This document shows, piece by piece, positions 1 through 4,918 of a DNA stretch of 6,598 nt. This stretch comes from Thermoplasmata archaeon. Its GTDB lineage: Archaea; Thermoplasmatota; Thermoplasmata; GCA-020350865. Numbering within the stretch: position 1 is the first letter of the stretch; every line of letters begins with the position of its first letter. The stretch spans positions 964,164 to 970,761 of the forward strand of contig CP070726.1 of assembly GCA_020350865.1 (NCBI GenBank), given 5' to 3'. The position numbers were made by a program, and so were the translations under genes. Below the pieces are notes generated by a model, which saw only the letters and a program-made list of their open reading frames with translations, searched no databases and had not been told where the DNA came from.

Positions 1-77
1 CTCTCCCTCTCCTTATTTCATCTCCCGTGATGAGGTCTTTGCTCCCCCCTCATCCAAACAGATTTTGTGGTTTTTTC
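1..77. other. 3' flank of the DUF1015 gene, no gene seen
   Basis: This short stretch lies downstream of the minus-strand gene that ends at 78. A perfect 7-base inverted repeat (GATGAGG at 29-35, CCTCATC at 48-54, 12-base loop) could fold in the transcript. It is not followed by a T run on the minus strand, so it is a weak terminator candidate. T-rich runs at 63-76 would act only on plus-strand transcripts. On the minus strand the extreme edge (positions 12 to 1) is purine-rich and SD-like, and could serve a minus-strand gene beyond the window; this is a guess. Confidence 0.3.
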
Positions 78-1433
78 CTATTCCAGCCTGTGTACCACGA
101 ATCCCGTATACACCTTGGGATAGAAAAAGGTTGACTTCTGGGGCATTGTCTCGTGGTTTGTTGCCACCTCCTCAACCTCCGCAACCCTGGTTGGATTCAT
201 GAAGAACACGGCCTGGTAACCCTTTTCATTCACTTTGTCCACGGATTTCTGGACGGCATCTCCGATGGCCTTGATGTACTCCACGAACGAGCCGCCCTCG
301 ATGGTCCCTGCCGCCAGTTTCTCCTTGTCGATTCCCAGCTGATCCTCCAGTACGAGCTTGTGAAGTATTGTGACATCCAGGTGTTTCCATGCATCGGAGT
401 GGTTCTGTATCCCGTCCATTTTGTGTTCATTCTTTAATACCAATGAATAGTACCTGTTGTTCTTGCAGTAGAGACCCAGGGCGTGCTTGCCCGAATCGAA
501 GTGCTCACGCATCCTGCGAAACATTGCATCCCTGGCATCCAGGTCTCCATTTGGGCCGAACTCGAACTCCTCGATTGCGAAATCCTCCGAGAGCGCGGAA
601 ATCAATTGCCCGCAGTCGAAGCCCTCCACACCCTGAACCAGCCTGTGGGTGGGTAGGACCACCAGCCCCTTGTTCATTGTGTTCACGAAGGCGAGCATCC
701 GGTACTTTGACGCCTCGGAATCGGGGTGCTCCCTGCTGTACTTCAGTGCGGTCTTGTACCTGTGATGACCGTCGGCGATGATGATGTATTTGTCCCTCAT
801 CACTTCCTGGATTTTGGCAATGTCGTCTTTGTCTTTGATGGCCCATAGCTTGTGTGTGATCCCGTCATGGTCCGTGATTTTTACAAGCGGCTCTTCTTTC
901 ATCCTGGATTCAAGGATGTTATCCACTCGCCTCTCGGAATCGGAATAGATCGAGAAGATCAATCCGAAATTGCCCCTTGTGGCTCTCAGCAGGTTGAGCC
1001 TGTCCTCGATGTCTTTTGGAAGGGTTTCCTCATGCTGATGCACCCCTGAACACGTGCCCTGCACATCTGCTTTCGCGCACATCTCCTCGAGTCTCACAAG
1101 TGCGACAAACCCGGTCCGGGTCATGTGTTCTCCTTCCACTTCGAAATCCTGTGCAAGGATATAGATTGCCGGGGCATCCTCCCTTTTCAAAACTTCGTTA
1201 TCTATCCAAGAGGTGAGGTGATCTGCAGCCCGTGTGAACTCGTTGTTATCCGAAGAATCCCCTTCGAATTTCTTGCCCTTGATGATGTGGGCTATGTTGT
1301 ACGGAGATGCATCGTGCAGCGTTTTCTGCAGTTCGGGGTTTATCACGTCGTACGGTGGAGCCACTGTATTTTGGAGATCTGGGGCTTTGTCTTTGTTGTA
1401 CCTGAATCCCTGGAATGGAGCGATTGTTACCAT
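78..1433 (-). CDS. DUF1015 family protein
   Basis: A 451-residue protein recognised as a full-length member of the DUF1015 family, which is widespread in bacteria and archaea and has no firmly proven reaction. Visible family hallmarks are APPYDVI near residues 25-31, a central HEET segment followed by DRLNLLRAT near 134-153, the signature IIIADGHHRYKTALKY at 217-232, and a C-terminal PKVYTGFVVHRL. There is no signal peptide or membrane segment, so it should be cytosolic. The ADGHHR motif resembles the GHHR loop of ParB/Srx-fold proteins such as archaeal SerK free-serine kinase, and family members are often found beside serine-biosynthesis genes in other genomes. A nucleotide-binding or kinase-like role is therefore an inference only. 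The start is ATG at 1433. No SD precedes it, and a T-rich TATA-like box about 28 bases upstream fits leaderless transcription. It lies 63 bases after trkH on the same strand. No link to K+ transport is evident from the sequence. Confidence 0.92.
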   Translation of the reverse strand: MVTIAPFQGFRYNKDKAPDLQNTVAPPYDVINPELQKTLHDASPYNIAHIIKGKKFEGDSSDNNEFTRAADHLTSWIDNEVLKREDAPAIYILAQDFEVEGEHMTRTGFVALVRLEEMCAKADVQGTCSGVHQHEETLPKDIEDRLNLLRATRGNFGLIFSIYSDSERRVDNILESRMKEEPLVKITDHDGITHKLWAIKDKDDIAKIQEVMRDKYIIIADGHHRYKTALKYSREHPDSEASKYRMLAFVNTMNKGLVVLPTHRLVQGVEGFDCGQLISALSEDFAIEEFEFGPNGDLDARDAMFRRMREHFDSGKHALGLYCKNNRYYSLVLKNEHKMDGIQNHSDAWKHLDVTILHKLVLEDQLGIDKEKLAAGTIEGGSFVEYIKAIGDAVQKSVDKVNEKGYQAVFFMNPTRVAEVEEVATNHETMPQKSTFFYPKVYTGFVVHRLE

Positions 1434-1456
1434 GGGAGACCGATAATGAAATTTGC

Positions 1457-1470
1457 AGTTAAAAAGATTA
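1457..1470 (-). promoter_or_regulatory. Putative TATA box of the DUF1015 gene
   Basis: On the minus strand the box reads CTTTTTAAC, centred near 1461, within an AT-rich stretch between trkH and the DUF1015 gene. The usual archaeal spacing of about 25-28 bases from TATA centre to transcription start puts the start at about 1433-1436, essentially on the ATG at 1433. No SD-like purine run is present ahead of the ATG. A leaderless mRNA from this box is plausible, in addition to read-through from trkH. Confidence 0.4.
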
Positions 1471-1472
1471 TG

Positions 1473-1485
1473 ATAACACTGTTAT
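1473..1485. repeat. 13-base palindrome between trkH and the DUF1015 gene
   Basis: ATAACA-C-TGTTAT is a perfect palindrome with a one-base centre. It lies just upstream of the putative TATA box of the DUF1015 gene and 11 bases past the trkH stop. It could be a protein-binding site. In the trkH transcript it could form a small 5-bp hairpin followed by a U-rich segment (CTTTTTAAC), giving weak termination. The stem is AT-rich, so the hairpin would be unstable. Confidence 0.35.
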
Positions 1486-1496
1486 AGGGGAAAGAT

Positions 1497-2954
1497 TCAA
1501 CGTTTTCTGAAAGGCACAGCAAGGAGCGTGAGCACAGGGAATATCTCGAGCCTGCCCACCCACATCTCGATAATCAGCACGACCTTGAGGTGGTCTGGCA
1601 TGCTGGCATTGGTGATACCCACCGAAAGGCCCACATTGCCCTCTGCGGAGGCCACCTCGAACAGTGAGTCGGCCGCTGTATAGTATTCAGAGCCATCGGG
1701 TCCATAGAAGTCCTCCGCAGGGGTTGCCATGAAGATCATTGCCCCGATGCACAGCACTATGATGTAGAGAATCGAGTAGAGGGTGGCGGTTCTTATCTCC
1801 TCGATGGGAAAGGTCTGCCTGCCCACCTTGAAGGGGATGACAGCGTTTCTGGAATAGAGGAATCTTTTTACCACCCATGCCACGGCATAGATGATGATCA
1901 CCACCCTGATCATCTTCAGGGCCGAAGATGTTGAACCGTAACCCCCTCCCATCACCATGAGAATGGAGAGCACGAACTTGGAGAAATCGTCCCAGGCCCG
2001 AATATCGGCGGTGGAAAAGCCGGTGCCAGTGAGGGCAGAGGAGGTCTGGAAGAAGGCGTCAAGGCCGCCTATCCTGGTCATGAGCAAGAAGCTGGAGATG
2101 AAGATTATTATGAGGATGGCCTTGACCTCCAAGGTGAAGAAGTTTTTCAGCTGCCCTTTTAAAAGCTGTGTGTGTGATGCAAACGATATGCCCCCCAGGA
2201 CCATGAAGGGAATGATGAAGGCAGCGACTCGCCAGTCTTTATAGCCTGCTATGCTGTCATTTGTCACTGCAAAACCGCCGGTGGCAAGACATGTCATGGC
2301 CACATTGATGGCATCGAATATCTTACCTGGGCCCATAATAACGATAAGTCCCAGCGCACACAGCACCGTATACAGAATATACACACCCCATATCCGCCTG
2401 GCCGTGCTCACTACATTGTACGCTATTCTGTCGGTTCTTCCTTCGGCCTTGTACAGCTTCGCGGCAATACCCGAGCTTCTAATCAGAATGGAAAGGAAGA
2501 GCACGATGACGCCCACACCGCCGATCCACTGGGTCAGCGAGCGCCAAAAAAGGATGGCTCTTGGAAGCTCCTCCACATCGGAATACAGGGTCAGGCCAGT
2601 TGCCGTGAAACCTGACATGGATTCAAAGAACCCGTCAAGGGGGGAGAGGCTGCCTGACAGTGAGAACGGCAGGGAGCCCACAAACGTCACAAGGAGCCAT
2701 CCGAATGCGGCAATGCTCAGAGCCTCGTCGTATCCCAGCCTCGAGGGCCTTCCCAAAAGGAATATCGAAAGAAAACCGACAACCAAAGAAAAGCACCCCA
2801 GTGCAAAGAAGAGGATTGCGAGGTTGGCATCGCCATCGACAATGTATGCTACTAGCCCAGGAAGGAGCAGGGCCATGCCCTCTATCACCAATAGGATGGA
2901 TGAATAGTACCAGATCTTGCCGAATTTGCTGTAATCAATATCCAATTCCTTCAC
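1497..2954 (-). CDS. trkH: TrkH-type potassium uptake membrane subunit
   Basis: A 485-residue polytopic membrane protein of the TrkH/KtrB (SKT) family, the K+-translocating subunit of the Trk system. It has four M1-P-M2 repeats. The pore-loop filter segments are visible as SGFTATGLT (114-122), CLATGGFA (222-229), ALTGTGFST (307-315) and ASAEGNVGLS (435-444), each with the conserved filter glycine. The intramembrane gating-loop segment MGGGYGSTSSALKMIR (335-350) matches the family GGSPGSTAGG-type loop. The C-terminal EMWVGRLEIFPVL is also typical. The fourth filter carries an acidic Glu438 and Asn440. Length is normal. The start is GTG at 2954: an in-frame stop lies a few codons upstream and no in-frame ATG lies near it. 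The only SD-like sequence is a weak GGATGGGA. It follows trkA by 79 bases, and TrkA is the expected regulatory partner on the cytoplasmic face. K+ selectivity is inferred from the family. Confidence 0.95.
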   Translation of the reverse strand: MKELDIDYSKFGKIWYYSSILLVIEGMALLLPGLVAYIVDGDANLAILFFALGCFSLVVGFLSIFLLGRPSRLGYDEALSIAAFGWLLVTFVGSLPFSLSGSLSPLDGFFESMSGFTATGLTLYSDVEELPRAILFWRSLTQWIGGVGVIVLFLSILIRSSGIAAKLYKAEGRTDRIAYNVVSTARRIWGVYILYTVLCALGLIVIMGPGKIFDAINVAMTCLATGGFAVTNDSIAGYKDWRVAAFIIPFMVLGGISFASHTQLLKGQLKNFFTLEVKAILIIIFISSFLLMTRIGGLDAFFQTSSALTGTGFSTADIRAWDDFSKFVLSILMVMGGGYGSTSSALKMIRVVIIIYAVAWVVKRFLYSRNAVIPFKVGRQTFPIEEIRTATLYSILYIIVLCIGAMIFMATPAEDFYGPDGSEYYTAADSLFEVASAEGNVGLSVGITNASMPDHLKVVLIIEMWVGRLEIFPVLTLLAVPFRKR

Positions 2955-2990
2955 TTCCCATCCATCACATCTTCATCCTATCTCAGACCC

Positions 2991-2999
2991 TTAATATAA
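2991..2999 (-). promoter_or_regulatory. Putative TATA box of trkH
   Basis: The minus strand reads TTATATTAA at 2999-2991, in the AT-rich 79-base gap between trkA and trkH. A start of transcription about 26 bases downstream (near 2969) would give a leader of about 15 bases before the GTG start at 2954. trkH may therefore be transcribed on its own as well as together with trkA. Assignment rests on sequence and spacing alone. Confidence 0.4.
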
Positions 3000-3033
3000 C
3001 CTTATTTTTGCATCATTCGCAATTTTACGCCCC

Positions 3034-4377
3034 TTAAAACAGCTTAACCAGTTTGGGAATGGTGTCTGTCTTGGCGAACACGATAAGGCTGTCTCCCACA
3101 TTGACCACATCCTCGCCGCCCGGAATGATGACATTGTTGTTGCGCACGATGGCACCTACCAGTGTGTTCTTTGGAAAATGGGTCTTTTTGAGCTTCTTAC
3201 CCGCGATTTTCGAATTGGGGTTCACCTTGAGCTCCACGATTCTTGCCTCGCCCTTGTGGAGCACAGAGAGGGAGAGCATCTCCGCCCTGTGGACGTGCTG
3301 GAGGATGCCCGCCACAGTGGCCAGCCGCGGGCTCACCGCGATATCTATGCCAATGCCCTCCAGCATGCTCTTGAGTTCCGGGCGGTCCAGCAGGGCAATG
3401 GTCTTTTTTGCACCGTACTGCTTTGCCAGTATGCAGGACAGAATATTGATCTCCTCGGAGCTGGTGGTGGCGATAAAGGCATCCACGCTTCCCACGCCTT
3501 CCTCGAGCAGCACCTCATCGTCCGTGCCGTTGCCGTGGATGACCAGGGAGCTCAAAAGGCGCTCCGATGCCATCTTGCACCTCTCTTCATCCTCGTCTAT
3601 GAGTACGATATTCACCTCCTTTTCAAGAAGCCGGGCGAGATGCATGCCGATGCGCGTTGCTCCGACCACCATGATCTTCTCTATCATGTCCAGACTCGGT
3701 GCGGGGGCGCCGGTGCCGAATAGGCGTTTTATCTCGGGCATCCCCCTGGGATCACCCAGGGCCACCACCACCCTGTCCCCCGCCACGAGCCTGTCCGTTC
3801 CCCGTGGGATGATCACCTCCTCCCTGCGGAATATGGAAACGAGGTTGCACCGCGGAGGGAGGGCGATGTTCCTTATGAGCTGCCCGTTCAAGGTCGATTT
3901 CACACTGACAGTGGATTCGATGATCTGGATTTTCCCCTTGGCAAAGACATCCGTATCCAGAAGGGAGGGCATGGTCAGCATCCTGGCCATTTTTATGGCC
4001 GCCAGAAGCTCGGGGCATACGGCAACGTCGATGCCCATGAACGAGAACCTCTTGGTGGCGATGGGCTCGTCTATGTAGTCCAGGCTGTTGATACGGGCTA
4101 TGGTCTTGCAGCCCCTGGTATGGGCGATGCCGCAGGACACCATGTTTATCTCGTCTGAGCCTGTAACACCGATGAAAAGCTCGGCGGTGGTGATGCCCGC
4201 CTCCTCCAGTTTTGCGAGGCTGGCGGCGTTGCCCCTGACAACCAGAGCGTCCAGGCCCTCCGCCTTCTCGCACGCCTTGCTGTCCCTGTCCACGATGGCC
4301 AGGTTGTAGCCCTCGTCGTACAGGGATTGGGCGATATGCAGTCCCACCTCACCTGCACCGCCAATGACAGCGTACAT
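3034..4377 (-). CDS. trkA: TrkA-type potassium uptake regulatory protein (two RCK domains)
   Basis: A 447-residue cytosolic protein with two tandem RCK modules, each an N-terminal Rossmann nucleotide-binding half and a TrkA_C half. The first Rossmann fold has GGAGEVG (6-12) and an acidic strand end IVDRD (28-32), followed by TrkA_C at about 140-220. The second has VVGATRIG (237-244), LIDED (259-263) and HGNGTD (281-286), followed by TrkA_C at about 365-445. Length and layout match bacterial TrkA (about 458 residues). Known TrkA proteins assemble as a ring on the cytoplasmic face of TrkH and gate it on binding NAD(H) or ATP/ADP. The second glycine-rich loop is GATRIG where GGGRIG-like loops are common, a mild deviation. 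The start is ATG at 4377, with the glycine-rich loop five residues in as expected. No SD is present, and a TATA-like box about 28 bases upstream suggests a leaderless mRNA. It is the first gene of the minus-strand set and is divergent from the secreted-protein genes to its right. Confidence 0.95.
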   Translation of the reverse strand: MYAVIGGAGEVGLHIAQSLYDEGYNLAIVDRDSKACEKAEGLDALVVRGNAASLAKLEEAGITTAELFIGVTGSDEINMVSCGIAHTRGCKTIARINSLDYIDEPIATKRFSFMGIDVAVCPELLAAIKMARMLTMPSLLDTDVFAKGKIQIIESTVSVKSTLNGQLIRNIALPPRCNLVSIFRREEVIIPRGTDRLVAGDRVVVALGDPRGMPEIKRLFGTGAPAPSLDMIEKIMVVGATRIGMHLARLLEKEVNIVLIDEDEERCKMASERLLSSLVIHGNGTDDEVLLEEGVGSVDAFIATTSSEEINILSCILAKQYGAKKTIALLDRPELKSMLEGIGIDIAVSPRLATVAGILQHVHRAEMLSLSVLHKGEARIVELKVNPNSKIAGKKLKKTHFPKNTLVGAIVRNNNVIIPGGEDVVNVGDSLIVFAKTDTIPKLVKLF

Positions 4378-4400
4378 CGGGTGGCTTTAATATCCAGGTG

Positions 4401-4416
4401 TATTTTAATTTTTCGA
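4401..4416 (-). promoter_or_regulatory. Putative trkA promoter (BRE/TATA)
   Basis: The minus strand reads CGAAAAATTAAAATA across 4415-4401: a BRE-like purine stretch followed by a TATA-like ATTAAAATA centred near 4405. A transcription start about 26 bases downstream falls at about 4379, two bases from the trkA ATG at 4377. The absence of any SD in between agrees with leaderless translation. A further AT-rich stretch near 4500-4520 could be an alternative distal promoter. Confidence 0.5.
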
Positions 4417-4528
4417 CAAAAGGCTATATGGGGGTTGGTTCTGGCCCGCGCTTTTTACGAGAACGAGCCTTTCTATCTTTATTAGTTGTACGGCTAACTT
4501 CTATATTTTCATTTGAATAAAAGTCAAT

Positions 4529-4554
4529 TATACTGGCCGGTTCTAGTATATAAA
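4529..4554 (+). promoter_or_regulatory. TATA box overlapped by a dyad (distal plus-strand promoter)
   Basis: TATATAAA at 4547-4554 is a good archaeal TATA match and would start transcription near 4577, giving a leader of about 70 bases before the small ORF at 4646. A perfect 6-base inverted repeat, TATACT (4529-4534) and AGTATA (4545-4550) with a 10-base GC-rich centre, overlaps the left half of the TATA box. That is where a repressor dimer could block TBP/TFB. The operator role is inference. Confidence 0.4.
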
Positions 4555-4580
4555 TCTGTCGAAGAAAACTCTCCAGGAGA

Positions 4581-4588
4581 CTTAAATA
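4581..4588 (+). promoter_or_regulatory. Putative proximal TATA box of the small secreted-peptide gene
   Basis: CTTAAATA is a second TATA-like element, with purine-rich GGAGA just upstream as a possible BRE. The expected transcription start is near 4610, leaving a leader of about 35 bases that contains the SD at 4632-4640. The G9 run at 4591-4599 lies between this box and the predicted start. Which of the two plus-strand TATA boxes is used cannot be told from the sequence. Confidence 0.35.
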
Positions 4589-4590
4589 GC

Positions 4591-4599
4591 GGGGGGGGG
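4591..4599. repeat. G9 homopolymer in promoter/leader
   Basis: Nine consecutive G residues follow the TATA-like box at 4581-4588 and precede the small ORF at 4646. The run stands out in an AT-rich intergenic region. Depending on the promoter used, it sits either between TATA box and transcription start or in the leader. Homopolymers of this length are prone to slippage in replication and to sequencing error. Confidence 0.8.
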
Positions 4600-4631
4600 C
4601 AATATACATAGCGACGAACGGGTGATAGCCC

Positions 4632-4640
4632 GGAGGGTGG
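4632..4640 (+). promoter_or_regulatory. Strong Shine-Dalgarno of the small ORF
   Basis: GGAGGGTGG ends five bases before the ATG at 4646 and nearly matches the archaeal anti-SD complement GGAGGTGATC. It supports real translation of the short downstream frame. A 4-bp hairpin, CGGG (4619-4622) with CCCG (4629-4632), abuts the SD and would tie up only its first base. Confidence 0.7.
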
Positions 4641-4645
4641 TCAAA

Positions 4646-4801
4646 ATGAAAAAGAAGAGAGGAACTTTCGCGGTATGTGTATGCCTGTTTATGATCGCCG
4701 TGATATTCACGGGAAATGTACAAATCATCAGTTCGGATGCTCAATACCCATCCTACAACAACGGCGGAGGAGACGCCTTCCTGTCGAGATTAGGCACTTA
4801 A
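4646..4801 (+). CDS. Small secreted peptide, hypothetical (51 residues)
   Basis: A short complete frame running from ATG at 4646 to TAA at 4799-4801. It is supported by a strong SD at ideal distance and by the plan of an export signal: a basic N-region MKKKR, then a hydrophobic core (about residues 8-23, with Cys11 and Cys13), then a polar tail. A plausible cleavage after SSDA (about residue 32) would release a tail of about 19 residues beginning QYPSYNNGGG and ending LSRLGT. I recognise no family. It is followed after about 93 bases by the beta-helix gene on the same strand. It may be a genuine small exported peptide or membrane anchor, or the surviving 5' end of a larger secreted-protein gene. 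No continuation of the frame into the downstream sequence is seen, which slightly favours a complete small gene. Opposite-strand frames here lack comparable start signals. Confidence 0.6.
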   Translation: MKKKRGTFAVCVCLFMIAVIFTGNVQIISSDAQYPSYNNGGGDAFLSRLGT

Positions 4802-4833
4802 CTGCAGGATAGGCAGAAAATTGTTCCAAAAAA

Positions 4834-4851
4834 GATATAAAGAAAATATAA
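4834..4851 (+). promoter_or_regulatory. Putative promoter of the beta-helix gene
   Basis: After the small ORF an AT-rich block contains two overlapping TATA-like elements, GATATAAAG (4834-4842) and AAAATATAA (4843-4851), preceded by CCAAAAAA as a possible BRE. Predicted transcription starts near 4864 or 4873 would give short leaders holding both SDs or only the second. Independent transcription of the beta-helix gene is therefore likely. Confidence 0.45.
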
Positions 4852-4867
4852 TTACGTCAAATAAACC

Positions 4868-4897
4868 AGGAGGCAAAAGCCAAGGAGGGTTGGAACG
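4868..4897 (+). promoter_or_regulatory. Tandem Shine-Dalgarno sequences and ACG start candidate
   Basis: AGGAGG (4868-4873) and AAGGAGG (4882-4888) lie 14 bases apart in similar contexts. No ATG, GTG or TTG in the beta-helix frame lies at usable distance from either; the TTG at 4890-4892 is out of frame and hits a stop after nine codons. Six bases after the second SD there is an in-frame ACG (4895-4897), one base different from ATG. Initiation there would add eight residues, including an arginine, ahead of the hydrophobic segment and complete a normal signal peptide. The in-frame ATG at 4919 is 30 bases from the second SD, too far for standard initiation. Confidence 0.6.
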
Positions 4898-4918
4898 AGC
4901 AACCGGATATTCACGATA

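Noticed and set aside
2251..2907. Plus-strand open frame (218 codons) opposite trkH
   Set aside because: It is an antisense shadow of a clear TrkH gene. No translation signal or domain is visible, and its composition is as expected for the complement of hydrophobic codons.
3053..4078. Long plus-strand open frame (341 codons) opposite trkA
   Set aside because: It is an antisense shadow of trkA created by its codon usage. The protein has no recognisable domain, is low-complexity rich in Ser, Met and Arg, and has no SD or promoter, while trkA matches its family from end to end.
4424..4744. Minus-strand open frame (106 codons) upstream of trkA
   Set aside because: It has no SD and no recognisable domain, and it overlaps the plus-strand promoter region and the small secreted-peptide gene, which has much better start signals. 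It also runs through the G9 tract as proline codons.
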